Shown: in pieces, positions 1 to 11,252 of the stretch
Layout of the letters: each line of letters begins with the position of its first letter
How positions within the stretch are numbered: the stretch's first letter is position 1
NCBI GenBank assembly: GCA_037367355.1
Contig: CM074702.1
Coordinates: 1,984,001-2,048,000 of the forward strand
Reading direction: 5' to 3'
Source of the DNA: Neoscytalidium dimidiatum
Lineage: Eukaryota; Ascomycota; Dothideomycetes; Botryosphaeriales; Botryosphaeriaceae
Length of the DNA stretch: 64,000 nucleotides
Position numbers and translations under genes: made by a program
The notes under the pieces: model-generated
Database searches by the model: none
Told to the model about the DNA's origin: nothing
Seen by the model: the letters and a program-made list of their open reading frames with translations, nothing else

Positions 1-293
1 TGGAAGGGTTCTTCGTCTTAAGGTTTCATCGGAAGGCGTTAAGAGATACCACAAAGCATCAACAAGCAGGGCATCCTCTAAGCAGACTTCTATAGCACAT
101 CAAGCGTTGTTGGCATGTTTAGAAGGAGATTCAGTTCTTAACATTCTGGACGTCCCATTGTTTCCCGTAAGCGAAAAGCCATGCCCTGCCAAATCATACA
201 AGCCCAAGCAACCTTACATGGATGCAGAAATAGAGTGCGTGCCAAGCCTCCCATCATGACTTCAAAAGTATCGTATCGACATTCACCAACTGC
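1..293. other. 3' flank of MTC1, no gene seen
   Basis: This is the downstream flank of the minus-strand MTC1 gene at the left window edge. I see no open frame with protein-like composition and no RNA gene. It probably carries the MTC1 3' UTR and terminator, but no polyadenylation signal could be assigned with confidence. Confidence 0.5.
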
Positions 294-2023
294 TCAGATA
301 GCGCGTGCTGCCTCTCCGCCTCCACTTTCCTCGGCCCTCTGCCTCGCCTTTCCTCTGCCAATGCCGCCTTCGCCAACGCCCATTCTCCTGGCGACGTATC
401 TCTGGGCCACAACTCCGACGGCCAGCTGGATGACCTCTTCCATCCACTCAGCCACCCACTCCCGCGGGTCGACACCGCCACTCTCGATGATCTCCTTGAT
501 TGCCGGCGGCAGAGTGGCCACCGGGTCTGTCTCGCCTTCCGGCGCAGCACCCGGTGAGGCATCCAGCCAGTCCGCCCACTTCTGAGGGAAGCTCTGGGAC
601 AGAGCGTGGAACGAAATGCTGTGAATAGGATCGTGAAGATAGACCGCGAAAGAGATGAGCTCGTCCGTCTCGTCAGGTTCCTCGACACCGCCTGTCTCGG
701 CATTCTTCTCTTTGGTAGAGCCTCCGAACAGGTCCGATTCCACACTGTGGCTGATTGCCTGAATGGCGAGGAAGATGTCGGAGCTCCGCACCGGGTTCGT
801 CTCAGAGAGGACTTCGCTGGCGGCCTTCGCAGCTTCCTCAACGCCACCTTTGCTAGCGAAGAAGTCGGTCGCGTAACTCTCGGCGCTGACCCGCGTGAGC
901 TTGGTTCCCTCAACGAGACCCTTGACGGCACCGAGGTCGCGCTTGACGCCCACATCACGCCACCAGGGTCCGTCAGTCCACCCGGCTGTGCTACCGCCAG
1001 TGAACCCTGTGTCCGGGCCCTGCCGCGATTCGGAACCTCTCTGGATGACCATGAGATCGCCACCCTCAACCTGGGCCATGACGCGTGAGAATGTAGCGTA
1101 GATGATAGGGTCGAGCGACGGGTAGTTGTGGAGATCATGTGTGATGTGGATTTGGAGGCGTTCATGTTGGGAGATTGGTGGTGCTAATGTGTGAAGAAGC
1201 TGTGTAAAGGTGGGCACGGCGCGCGAGCGGAGTTCATCGCCTGTGCAAAGTTAGTTCCACGGGCAGAACGTTGGCATTTCTGTGATCGGACGGCAAAGCA
1301 GCGAATTCCAAAAGCAAGCGCACACATGGAATCTTGAAGCAGTCGGCCAGACGTACGTTGTAGCCGTCGTCAGACACGCGCATCTGGGCGAAGGCTCCAG
1401 CTCCATATGCAGAGGGTATATCAGGCATGGAAGTACTTCGCAGATCAATCCGTCAACAAAAAAAGTAACGCACCATATGATCGCAACAGTCCAACATTCC
1501 CCTTCACCTGCTCTGCCCACTTCTGGGCCTCCTCATTCTTTTGGATCTCCTTCAGGGCAGACTCGGCCTGCTTGGCAGCTGCGGAGGCAGTACTGAGAAT
1601 GCTGCCCCACCAGCTTCCTCCGCCGGACTGTTTCTGTTCCTCAGCCCGAGCTGCGGACTTCTCGTCTGCGGGCGTGACGCCCTGGTGATAAGAGCGCGTG
1701 CCGTCTTGCGACTTGCGCTGAAGCTCTGCGGCGGCACCCTTGTCCTCGCTGTTACGCGCAGAGCCGGTGGAAGATGGCGTAACCTGGCCGGTGCGGCGCG
1801 GCGAGCGATTGCTGGCATTGGAAGAGGAGGAGAGCTTTGGGGTGGCGGCTCTGCTGGGAGGCTTTGCAGCAGCCAGAGCGGCGAGCTCAGCGACGGGGTC
1901 GTCATCGTCCTTGGAGCTTGTATCCTGGGCTGGCGGCTGGGACTGCGGCGCGGAAGGCAGGTCGTCATCGCCGAGATCGTCGAACTGGGCGAGCAGCTCC
2001 TCCTTGGACAGCGGCTTGGACAT
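294..2023 (-). CDS. MTC1: MTC1-like protein (maintenance of telomere capping 1 family)
   Basis: Two exons, 2023-1474 and 1240-294, give a 498-aa protein. The 233-bp intron has donor gtgcgt and acceptor cacag, and joining the exons restores the family's conserved segment LRSYGDELRSRAVPTF. Residues 1-150 are acidic and Ser/Pro-rich, starting MSKPLSKEELLAQFDDL. They are followed by a short helical stretch (SILSTASAAAKQAESALKEI) and then the conserved C-terminal domain with HTLAPPISQHERLQIHITHD, YPSLDPIIYATFSRVMAQVE and GGDLMVIQRG. Yeast Mtc1 is linked genetically to telomere capping and is found with ER-to-Golgi/COPI vesicles, so a trafficking role is as likely as a direct telomere role. The start is the ATG that opens the conserved N-terminal motif. 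It is read divergently from the AT-hook gene. The identification rests on recalled family motifs. Confidence 0.88.
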
Positions 2024-2649
2024 GGTTGCGAGCGAAGTGGGGGAGGATGTGGGATGTGGGATGTGGGATGTGCGAGCGGGCAGCAGCTATGGCAGCCAGG
2101 TACAGTACGTAGATAGCTGCAGGCCTGCTGGGCGCGATCCCTGTGTTGTTCTTGGGTCCGGGGAAGGCGCGGCCATCCGCGAGTGGAAGGCGCTGATTCG
2201 CGACGGCGGGCAGGCGCTAGGCTCGTTAGAGCTGGGCTGGTTTTGGTTACGGGCGGAAAATGGTCCACGACAGATGCTCGAGTTGGCCAGGATTGTTCAG
2301 CATCATCGCAGACTCTGCTCACCACCATCGCAGCTCAGCCCGTCCGCCATTCGCCCTCAGCCCACTGCCGCCCTGCGGTCGCGCTGTTCTCGCCGTGCGA
2401 GCTGCGAAGCTTGCCGTCGTCGCCTGCTGCGGGGCTCCCCTTTCCTGTGTCTTTTGTCTCACTGTCTAATTCGACCTCCGAACCTCGTCCGACCACACCA
2501 TCATCAATTCACTTTCGCTCGCCTCGCGTCTGCTCTCGCAGCTCTCGCACCCCGTCGCGCTTGATTTCTGCTTCGTTCCCGCTGCGACTCCTCCTGCGTC
2601 GCCGACCGCAGCCGCCCCCGACTGTGAATCGGGTGCGCTGTCTCTCACC
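2024..2649. promoter_or_regulatory. Divergent promoter region, MTC1 / AT-hook gene
   Basis: This 626-bp interval separates two head-to-head start codons and must hold both promoters. It has pyrimidine-rich stretches on the plus strand before the AT-hook gene (about 2440-2640), common in fungal leaders. A 7-bp tandem repeat lies just upstream of the MTC1 ATG. I saw no clear TATA box. Confidence 0.6.
2045..2072. repeat. 7-bp tandem repeat (GGATGTG)x4
   Basis: Four perfect copies of GGATGTG lie 22 bp upstream of the MTC1 start codon (minus strand), so the repeat is in the 5' leader or core promoter. On the MTC1 strand it reads CACATCC. Copy number is likely to vary between strains. Confidence 0.9.
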
Positions 2650-5280
2650 ATGCGCACTCGTAGCGGCAAGGGCAAACTCTCTGAATCCGCCACGCCTGTT
2701 TCCCAGAACCACGACTATCTCGACGCATCGCCCTCAACTTCATCAAAAACTTCCCGCAAGCTGACTCGTTCATCGTCAAACAACTCAATGCATTCCCAGA
2801 TCTACGTCGGCGGCAGGCCACCTGTCTCCGCCTACTACGCCCGTGGCGTCCTCACCATCTCCGGTCTTCCCGACGATGTCGTCCAGAAGATGGACCGTGA
2901 GGAGGAGGTGCGCTCACGCTCTCAGCGACCGAAATCGCTGTATGAGCAATTCCAGGAAATTGAGCGCGAAAGCTCCAGTCAGAACGAAGACCCGTCCCAA
3001 AACGGCAACGATCATGACCGCCCCAAGCGAGGCGGCCGCGGTCGCCCGGCCAAAGTTCAAAAGCAACTTCCCTCACCCAGGAAACGCCGTGCCCGGCCGC
3101 GGAGGTCGCTGGCCGACGTTGACGAAGAAGTCATGTCACGTCCGCAGACTCCCAGCGTTGCCGATGCTGACGAAGACGGCAACCCGGATAACGCCGAGCC
3201 GTCCGGCGAGCCGAGTGAAGTTGCTGATCACGATCAATACCAAGACGACCAGGATGAAGATTCTCACTCGTCGAATGACCCCGACGCAAGCCCTTCCCAG
3301 CAGCTCATCAACGAGACTACCGACGCTTTCAAATCCACTACCCACTCGAGATCCGACCAGCCCTCACCTCCCCGGGAGCCAAGACCGAAGCCGACTTACC
3401 TTGATGAAGAATTGGATGATGATGACCTCCCACCACCCTTCACCAACACGCCCGGAACTCCTTCTGAGTCTGAAGTTGATGATGATGCCAACCGGATCCT
3501 CAGAAGCCGCTTTGACTTTATGACCGATCCGCAGAAATTTATCGCTGCTCTTACCAAGCATGCGCCCAGTGAAAGAACATCCGAAGTGCTCTATGCCCTC
3601 GCCGAAAATACTCAGGCCGCCCTCAAGGCATGGCAGGACGAGTATCTCGCAATCGACAAGCGTGTCGCTGCTCACGCGAACAACGGCCCGCGGAAGCCTG
3701 TGAATGGCGGTCGTGTCCCCGTTGATCCCGTAGTTTTTGATGACCAAAAAGAGGCAGACATCTACAGCTACATCTATGATGCACGGAAACCACCGGGAAC
3801 TCAGGACCCATTTAGTCAACGCATCGGCACGGACTACGTTGGTGGCCGCGAACTCAGGCATAGACGCACTCGGGATGTCACCACCGAGGATTTGGCCCAG
3901 AGCGAGGAGGAAGTCGGAAAGAGGAAGAGGCGCGCGGCACAACGATTCGATGGTGCGGCTGATACTGGATCACGCACCCGAAAACGTGACCATGCCCAAT
4001 CCGAAACTCCAGAGCCGCCTGGCCCACGTAAAAGGGGCAAGGTTGGTAGCGCATCGAAGAGGCAGTCATACGTACCAGCTCGCATCCGTGAGATGAGAGG
4101 TGAAAGCGCTATGACGACCAGCGCCTCGGAAGACGATGACACCTACGAAGGTACACCTGAACCACGTGGACCCAGCAAGAGACGTGGTAGGCCTCCAGGC
4201 AGTAAGAACCTTGCTCAACGCAAGGATGCAGGCATTAAGAAGGGACCTCGTACGAAGAAGGGTGCTGCTGCACAAGCTGCTGCCAACGCAGCGAACAATG
4301 AACAGAACAGTACACAAACGACATTCCCAAGCGCTCCTCCTGTCGCCACAAGCGCTCCTCCTGTCGCCACAAGCGCACCTCCGCAACCTCAACAGCAGCA
4401 GCCCTTTTTCGTCCAGGGTTATAGCCATGCCCCCCACTCAAACATCCCTCCCGCGTCGACAGCACCAGTCCCTGGTATTAATGCGGACCCTACGTTCATA
4501 TCCGCTCACCCGCAACAGACGATACAGCATCCCTATGGAGGTGTCACTCTCCAATCTACTATTGCGCCCGGCACTCCGATTCAATCAAACGGCCACGGGC
4601 AACACATTCACATGTCTACCACAACTCCTGCATCTGCCTCACAACCCTCGCAGACTCCCACGAGCGCAGGCAGTAGTACCACTGCTTCCGGCCGCAAGAA
4701 AGGAGTAAAGTCTGAGAAGCGTAGCGCTAGCATGACCCAATGGTGGGCTGAGCGAAAAGCTCGTCAAGCTGCGGACCGTCTCGCAGATCAGCAGCGCCAA
4801 GCTGCTGCTGCTGAGGCGCAAAATGCAGCGGCTGCTGCACACAACCCGCAGGGCTACGGAGTGCCAGTCAATGGGTATAAAGGCCCATATCCTCCAACCC
4901 AAACACAACCAACTTTTCAAGGATTCGCTTCAACGCAGCCTCCGATGCAACAAAGCAGCTTCAGAGCAATTGCACCCGGTCCTCACCAAGGTCAGGGAAC
5001 ACAAGCACAGGCTCAGACGCACCACCATCATCATATCCCGCAGACCACTCATCATCATCATCATCATACCCCTCCAGCCTCGCTTCCCCCTACAGTCGCA
5101 CAACAACAGAAGCAGGCAGGGCACCATGGTCCTTTCGGATACGATGGCGCCGGTAGTCCGCCACCGCCTATTCATGGCGGGTTGTCCCAAGGTCAGCAAC
5201 TGCAGGAAGGTGTTCCCGATAACGTTCGTCGCGACATCTTGGGATTGAGGGGAAGACCCGAGCCGAGGCGTGGCTTGTGA
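2650..5280 (+). CDS. AT-hook, low-complexity nuclear protein of unknown function
   Basis: A single open frame of 876 aa. The protein is mostly disordered. An AT-hook (KRGGRGRPAK) lies at residues 126-135 and a second (RRGRPPGSKN) near 509-519, with several basic KRKRR/KKGPR clusters, so nuclear DNA binding is likely. The most protein-like part is about residues 285-430 (FDFMTDPQKFIAALTKHAP, ALENTQ-type helix, AWQDEYLAIDKR), which looks like a fungal conserved domain I cannot name. The C-terminal third is rich in Gln, Ala and Pro, with a short charged helix (TQWWAERKARQAADRLADQQ, near 695) and poly-His tracts at 5020-5070. An 18-bp direct repeat encodes SAPPVAT twice near residue 565. Plausible roles are chromatin or transcription factor; the specific function is unknown. 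Transcribed away from MTC1 and towards PHR1. Confidence 0.8.
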   Translation: MRTRSGKGKLSESATPVSQNHDYLDASPSTSSKTSRKLTRSSSNNSMHSQIYVGGRPPVSAYYARGVLTISGLPDDVVQKMDREEEVRSRSQRPKSLYEQFQEIERESSSQNEDPSQNGNDHDRPKRGGRGRPAKVQKQLPSPRKRRARPRRSLADVDEEVMSRPQTPSVADADEDGNPDNAEPSGEPSEVADHDQYQDDQDEDSHSSNDPDASPSQQLINETTDAFKSTTHSRSDQPSPPREPRPKPTYLDEELDDDDLPPPFTNTPGTPSESEVDDDANRILRSRFDFMTDPQKFIAALTKHAPSERTSEVLYALAENTQAALKAWQDEYLAIDKRVAAHANNGPRKPVNGGRVPVDPVVFDDQKEADIYSYIYDARKPPGTQDPFSQRIGTDYVGGRELRHRRTRDVTTEDLAQSEEEVGKRKRRAAQRFDGAADTGSRTRKRDHAQSETPEPPGPRKRGKVGSASKRQSYVPARIREMRGESAMTTSASEDDDTYEGTPEPRGPSKRRGRPPGSKNLAQRKDAGIKKGPRTKKGAAAQAAANAANNEQNSTQTTFPSAPPVATSAPPVATSAPPQPQQQQPFFVQGYSHAPHSNIPPASTAPVPGINADPTFISAHPQQTIQHPYGGVTLQSTIAPGTPIQSNGHGQHIHMSTTTPASASQPSQTPTSAGSSTTASGRKKGVKSEKRSASMTQWWAERKARQAADRLADQQRQAAAAEAQNAAAAAHNPQGYGVPVNGYKGPYPPTQTQPTFQGFASTQPPMQQSSFRAIAPGPHQGQGTQAQAQTHHHHHIPQTTHHHHHHTPPASLPPTVAQQQKQAGHHGPFGYDGAGSPPPPIHGGLSQGQQLQEGVPDNVRRDILGLRGRPEPRRGL

Positions 5281-6165
5281 ACGGGTTTCGCCAAGGTGTT
5301 CGAGTGTCGAAATTGACGCTAGTCGAAAATGTCTTCTGCCGCTGTGCGTTTGGCGAGGCATCTTCTCAACAACATCGAAAGCCTGTTTCACAAGCGCCAC
5401 TGCCTCTTTGTTTTTGCCTTATTTTCTTTTCCCAGTCAAAACACTAATTCATGACTGCACAACCTGAGGTCTTCACATCCGGCGTTTCTGCGTTCTTTCC
5501 AATTTTACGCGGGTTCAAAAGGGTACTGTGTATGCTTTATGGTCTCGGGTCATCAGTCTCGATTTCGGCTAGCTTTAGCTGCATTTGCATCATTCAGATT
5601 TTCTTCTGGCGGTGAAGGTCCCCTTAACAAAGGACGTGTGGCGGGATAGTCTTTGCATTTACGCGAACGGGGATCTGCATTTCCCCTTTCCATTTTTATC
5701 AGTCTGCAAGTTGCTTGTACTATTGTTTTCCTTCCAAATCGCGGAGGCTCCTCATATGGCGGGATGGTGACAGTTCAATGCATCAAAAAAGACGGTCTGC
5801 TGCTCAAACTTAATCCATGGAAGATTCCCATTGTCGCTTGACAATCATCAGGGACGAATTATCTCCTTACGGTTGCTCGGATGATATCCATATTTTCGAT
5901 TATCCCTTTCGTTCTCAAGATCAACATTATACTTGTTAGTTGATCAAGTAATACCAAATTCAGTGCAGGCCATATTCGAGAATAAGTGAAGAGAGCGGCG
6001 CAAGCCGGCAGCATTTCACCAGGATCCATCCCTGATACGCACTTACACTAATCCTAATTACACCTAGCCTTTCGTTCAAGAACGGGATGAACACTTAACT
6101 CGAACTCCTTGCTTTCTCGTAATAAGTACATGATTGCGATCTCCAAGAGAGGAAATAAAAGTAAA
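5281..6165. other. Convergent 3' intergenic region
   Basis: 885 bp between the 3' ends of the AT-hook gene (plus) and PHR1 (minus). It is visibly more AT-rich than the genes and should carry both 3' UTRs. Only short random-looking frames are present and no RNA gene was recognised. Confidence 0.5.
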
Positions 6166-8170
6166 TCAAGCCGTCTCCCTCCCTATACCAGCCTTGTATC
6201 TCGCCAACGCCCTATCTCTGCACTTCTTATGATCTACCATCGGCTCCGGATACCCATTTTTCTTTGCCACATCGCCGGCACCCCTGCCGTACGGATCATG
6301 CACGGCCTTACCCTTCACAGCCTTGAGCTCGGGCACCCACTTCCTGATGTACTCGCCGTCAGGGTCGAACTTCTCGCTCTGCAGCAGCGGGTTGAAGATG
6401 CGGAAGTAGGGCTGGGGGTCGACGCCGACGGAGGCCGAGAAGCCCCAGCCGCCGTTGTTGGACGCGAAGTCGCCGTCGATGAGGCTTTCCATGAAGTGGC
6501 GCTCGCCGAGGCGCCAGTCGAGCAGCAGGTCCTTGGCGAGGAAGGAGGCGACGATCATGCGGCAGCGGTTGTGCATGTAGGCCATCTGGCGCATCTGGCG
6601 CATCGCGGCGTCGACGATGGGGAAGCCGGTGGTGCCGGAGCACCAGCGCGCGAAATGGTCGTCGTTGTATTCCCACTCCACGTTGGTGTATTCGTATTTG
6701 AAGGGCTTGAACATGCTGCATGCTGTGCGTTAGCAATTTTCTTCTCTTTTCTTCGGTGCCGCTACGATAAGCCTGTTGCTGGAAAACGGGGGTAGACGAA
6801 AGAGAGGGGGGGGGGATGAAATGGTAAATAGATACTCACCACACGTACGGCCAATGCGCCAGCACATGCTTGTAGAAATCCCGCCACGCGACCTCGCTGA
6901 TCCACGCAGCAATCCCCGCGCTCCCGCCGTCCAGCTTCCCCGACGAATTCTCCTCCCGCGCCCTCCGCACGCTCGTCCGCGCGGCCAGCGTCCCGGCCGA
7001 ATGGTGCACGCTCAGCATCGCCGTGCCCTGCTCGGCGGGGAAGTTCCGCGCGTCCTTGTACCTCGCCGCCCGCTCCTTCAGGAACTTGTCCAGCCGGGCG
7101 CGGGCCTCGTGCTCGCCCGCGGGCCACAGCGCCGCCAGCCGCTCCCTCGTCTCGCGATCCAGGCGCTTGCCCTCGGGCGCCTCCGGCACCTCGCCGCCGC
7201 CGCCGCTTTCAAACAGCGCCGCGAGCTCCTCGCGCGTCCCGGGCGGGTTCCGGCCCGGCGCGGGGTGCCCGTCCAGCAGCTCGGGATGGTCGCGCACGTG
7301 CGCGACCCAGGCGCGGAACCACGGGCTGTAGACGGCGTACTGCCTGCCGGCGGCCGTCCGCAGCGCGCCGGGCGGCACGACGACGTCGTCGTGCACGGTG
7401 GCGGCGTCGACGCCGGCGGCGAGGCAGGCGCGCGTGAGGCGCGCCTCGCGCCGCAGCTCGTCGACCTCGTACTCCATGTTGCAGAACAGGTGGCGCGCGC
7501 CCCAGCCGCGGCACCGGCCGACCAGGTGCGGCACCACGGCGCGCCGGTCGGGCACGGTGTCGACGACGAGCGGGACGTCGAGGGCGGCGAGGTCGGCGCG
7601 CAGGACGGCGAGCGTGCGCAGGTCGAAGTCGATGCGCGCGGCGCCGGTGCAGTGGGCGCGGTGGTCCTGCGGCGAGAGGATGTAGATGCAGATGAGCGGG
7701 ACGTTGGCGGCCGCCGCCTTTCGCGCGGCCAGGGACAGGCCTCTGTTGTCCGAGAGGCGCAGGTCCCGCTTGAACCAGTGGACCACGGCCGACCCGGGCG
7801 CGATCTTGGCGCGGGCGGAGGCGGTCGAGGCGAGCGTGTCTTCGAGGACGGTGATGGGGCGGGGGAGCTCGTCCGCGTTGTACTGCGCGCACCGCTCGTT
7901 GGACATTTCGGGCGGGTAGTATTCGCGCTGCACGATGCCGGTGCGCTCTTCGATGCGGGTGTGGTCGAAGTGCGGGGAGGATCCTTCCTTCTTCGTGCCA
8001 TTGGTTTGGCTGGTGGACGGCTTCTTGTTCTCATTGTTGTCTGAGGGGGCGCTGGAGGAGCGTTTGGCTGCTTTGCGCGAGGGCTGCGATTCGGCGGAGC
8101 GCTTGTTGGATGCGCCGCCGGTCGAGTCGGAGTATCCGGTCGAGGCGGGTGCTTTGCGCTTGGTAGGCAT
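6166..8170 (-). CDS. PHR1: Deoxyribodipyrimidine photolyase (class I CPD photolyase)
   Basis: Two exons, 8170-6840 and 6715-6166, with a 124-bp intron (donor gtgagt, acceptor gcatgcag) give 626 aa. The junction rebuilds the signature VAWRDFYKHVLAHWPYVC-MFKPFKYEY. The enzyme uses blue light and FADH- to reverse cyclobutane pyrimidine dimers. Residues 1-65 are Ser/Lys-rich with nuclear-targeting clusters (PTKRK, SRKAAKR). The N-terminal Rossmann antenna domain starts near 127 (VVHWFKRDLRLSDNRGL). The FAD and DNA-binding C-terminal domain includes FPIVDAAMRQMRQ, HNRCRMIVASFLAKDLLLDW and DGDFASNNGGWGFSASVG, ending with PYFRIFNP and a KWVPEL motif. I chose the ATG at 8170 because the frame upstream of it has no protein-like sequence; an upstream in-frame alternative would add about 60 aa. 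All family motifs are intact. Light induction is usual for this family, but I cannot show an element for it. Confidence 0.95.
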
Positions 8171-9303
8171 TCCGAATCGAGGGGCAGGATGGAAGGCTCT
8201 TGAACGATGTGTCACAGGAGCACATCCGGGTCTGATGCTGGCGCAGCTGACGCGTTCACGGCGGAATGTCGCGCGCAGGAAGAGGCGCATGGGGAGGAGG
8301 ACGAGAACAAAGGAGGAGGTTCGGATGACATGACAGCTACGCGTGCGGGCGGGCAACACTGGCCCTTTTTCTCCACCCGCGAAGCTCTCGGTTCAGGGAC
8401 GGTGGCGCGCATGGCGCATCGGACGGATCTGATGTGGCTGGCGGGTGGTGGGTGAGATGCGATCTGCAGCCGAGATCGAAGCTAGATCTCGCATGACGTC
8501 CATCGGTGTGGCCCGTGCTACGCTGGCATTTTTGGGGGCCGTCCCTCGCTGATATCATCGCACCCTTCCAATTCCGGGTAGTCTTAGAAACCTTTCATTT
8601 CAGAGAGTTTTCTCATCACTGTTCGGTCTCAGCACGACATCAACGATGACATATAGATACGAGTTCGGTTTCGAAGAACAACGAGATGGCAACGCCAGCA
8701 GGTGGTCAACGAAGGCAATCAGCTGCGATAGAAAGGAATTTCTTTTCAACACCGACCTCCAGACGACTGTTCAAGCTGTTCATGTCCAAGCGTTACCATT
8801 AACTTACCGCTAAAAATGTCTTGGATCTGATCTTTTGTGCGAGTCTCATTTCTCTCATCAGTTCAGTTTAGATATATCCGCCTCGGGATAGACGATCTGG
8901 TCCTGGATTGCACCTTTTTCAAAAAAAAAAAAAAAAAAAAAAGAAAAGAGTGCTCGGGCAAGCAGGGGTATATCGCTAGGCTTAAGATGATCTCGAGTAC
9001 TCAAGTAATACCTGTGAGCAATCTATACAACCTTCTGATTGGCATAGCGAACCCGAGAGTTCTCACCTTTTCTCGCGCTGTAGGAATAGTGTGCTGGTTT
9101 GAAAAATTGCAACTTGCCGATCATTGTTGCTCCCTTCTTTCGTCGCTGCTATCTTCTGATCGCTCCTGGTTCTTCGTCTTTCCAGCCGAGCTACCTCTAC
9201 GAACATCAATGTTTAGCTGAATCAAAATAGTTGCACAAAGCTCCACTTGTTTGAGCATGTTGTTGACGTGGCATAGGTGGAGAATTGCTGATTTGCTGCT
9301 ATC
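8171..9303. other. Intergenic region upstream of PHR1
   Basis: 1.1 kb holding the PHR1 promoter (minus strand, right of 8170) and the left flank of the ankyrin pseudogene. The only distinct element is a 22-base A tract at 8921-8942. No gene was recognised. Confidence 0.45.
8921..8942. repeat. Poly(A) tract, 22 bp
   Basis: An uninterrupted run of 22 A residues about 360 bp upstream of the ankyrin pseudogene. It could be a simple microsatellite or the scar of a retrotransposed poly(A) tail. I found no matching target-site duplication or element next to it. Confidence 0.9.
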
Positions 9304-11200
9304 ATGGGCGATTGGTCGAATGATTTCCCAAACAATCTTGCAACCGACTTGGGTCCTCTCGTCTCTCTATTCGGAGGAGCACCAACGAAGCAATAACTCA
9401 GCGAATGTCTGACAATCATCGACATCATAATCCTCACAACATGTCCCCAGGGATCATTACGGCTGTTGTATCCGTCATCCGTGTCTGCGGAATCCCATCT
9501 CTCCGCGCCTTTGTGGGGCGCACCCAGGAAGGAGCTGGAAATGCCGAAGCCAAACTGTGCTCTTCCACAAGCCGCGACGTCTGCGTACTCTACAGCAATG
9601 GATGCATAACTCGCGTGTTCGAGAGGCTGAAACTTCTCGAATTTGTCCACAAGTCCGACACTCCTGATGAAGACTTCTTCCGCAATGTATACAAACCACC
9701 GATGGCCGGTGATAAAATTTGGAAATACCAATAAAGGATGGATAGAGGAATCACTAGTAAAGACCGATAAGGAGGGCTTCGGAGGAAATAGGTCCGGCAA
9801 AGAGGACTCTCCGAATATCTAGTTTGCTCCAAATCCAAACACATCTCTGAACACTGTCATCAAGCATCGCAGTGGATACTGATTCACCCTTGCAGCTATT
9901 CTTGGAATCGTTCTGCGAGCCTTCGTCATCATATGGGCAATCATCACAGGGCACGTCGGATTGACGGAGAGCGGCTCCCAAGGCGATCTAGATGCCTATG
10001 CTATTCCATTGACTGCTACTGGCACTTTCCTGTTATGCCTTAGCATGGCGCTGTGCGCTACACTCATCGAAAGGAGCACGAAGAAGCGCGTCTTCAAGAG
10101 AATCAAGCCAGAACAGAAGACTCGGGTATACTGGACACAGCCGGGGAATCAAATCGTCGGTGATCAAGTATTTGATACTTTCTGCTATACTCATCCGGAA
10201 GAAACCCCGTTAATTACCTACAAAACCTCGTGGAGAAGGGACAAGCATGCCCACATCAACTCACTTTGGACCGCTGTCCTGTTCACAATGCTTAGCTTCC
10301 TCTTACAATTTGTGGGTTTGAGAGCTTGTCGTTTGTCGGCTGCAGTGGTCCAGCTAGGAATAATGCTTGGGATCGCTGCTCACTGCGTGCGCACAAGAGA
10401 TCTACCTCATCTTCCTAATGTGGGCTTTGGGAATGGGACAAAATATTGGTGGACGCAGCATTCCGGACGAGCAATCCCATCGTCTGGTAAACGAGACTAT
10501 CTCAGTATTATTCGACGCATTCACTGATAACGGACTCGGATCTGCTGGACATGCTTTCAGCTGTATTGTCCCAACTCTCAAACAGCAGGGCCAACTACCA
10601 AGGCTCCATGGATCGCATCTCCGCCATGTAATAGTAGACAGGACGGAAGAAACAGCTCTCCACCTCCTGAGGATTGGCAACGTCTTGGAGTCGGACGCGA
10701 AAGACCAGGATGGATGGACGCCCCTGATGCACGCAACTCACAGGAACTATGACGGAGACTTGAAAGCGCTCCTGGATACCGGCAAGGTGGACGATTTTGC
10801 AGCGCTATCAGTTTCTGCAGACCGGTCAGATTGGCGGACGGCCGAGATACTCCTCAAAATAAGGCTCATCGACCTGAATTCTGGTCGTCATCCTAAACAT
10901 ATTGCTACAGAAAGGAGAGCAAAGAGATGATCGTACTGCTTCTAAATTTTCACGCCGGGGTAGACATTGGAAGATGACGACGGCCTGTTGCCCCTCACCG
11001 TCGCGGTGAAGAAGGGACGGAAGGAAATCGTGGAGACGCCCCTCAATGCCGGCGACGCAGGCCGAACTCCATGCAACCTGACACTCGTTCCACGATCCAG
11101 GTCGCGGTGGACGAAGGTCACCAGCACATTGTCGAGCCACTTCTTGCACACAACGCGAATCCTCACGAGGGCACGAGATAAAATTGGATTGGGAAACTAG
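9304..11200 (+). pseudogene. Broken multi-TM/ankyrin-repeat protein gene
   Basis: A decayed member of a membrane-anchored ankyrin family common in dothideomycetes. Family-like segments appear in order but in shifting frames: NNLATDLGPLVSLFGG (from 9304), then a TAA at 9394; a frameshift near 9440-9446; PGIITAVVSVIRVCGIPSLRAF and LCSSTSRDVCVLY (9405-9734 frame); a second shift; TAG at 9820; FAPNPNTSLN, TGA at 9880 in place of an expected Trp; LGIVLRAFVIIWAIITG; then to 10527 the conserved membrane region ending VVQLGIMLGIAAH. A further shift leads into ankyrin-like sequence (DQDGWTPLMHATH, 10367-10930 frame) and a last fragment DGLLPLTVAVKKGRKEIVE (from about 10970). Introns could explain some frame changes but not the stops. 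The products of this family have no well-defined role. The TGG to TGA change would fit RIP mutation. Confidence 0.75.
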
Positions 11201-11252
11201 CGTCAGATCCGTTTCATAGAGAGCGTCTTTTCTTCCCCAAAGGGGATGGAAA

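Noticed and set aside
6776..8044. 422-codon plus-strand frame
   Set aside because: Antisense shadow of the photolyase exon 1, again from GC bias.
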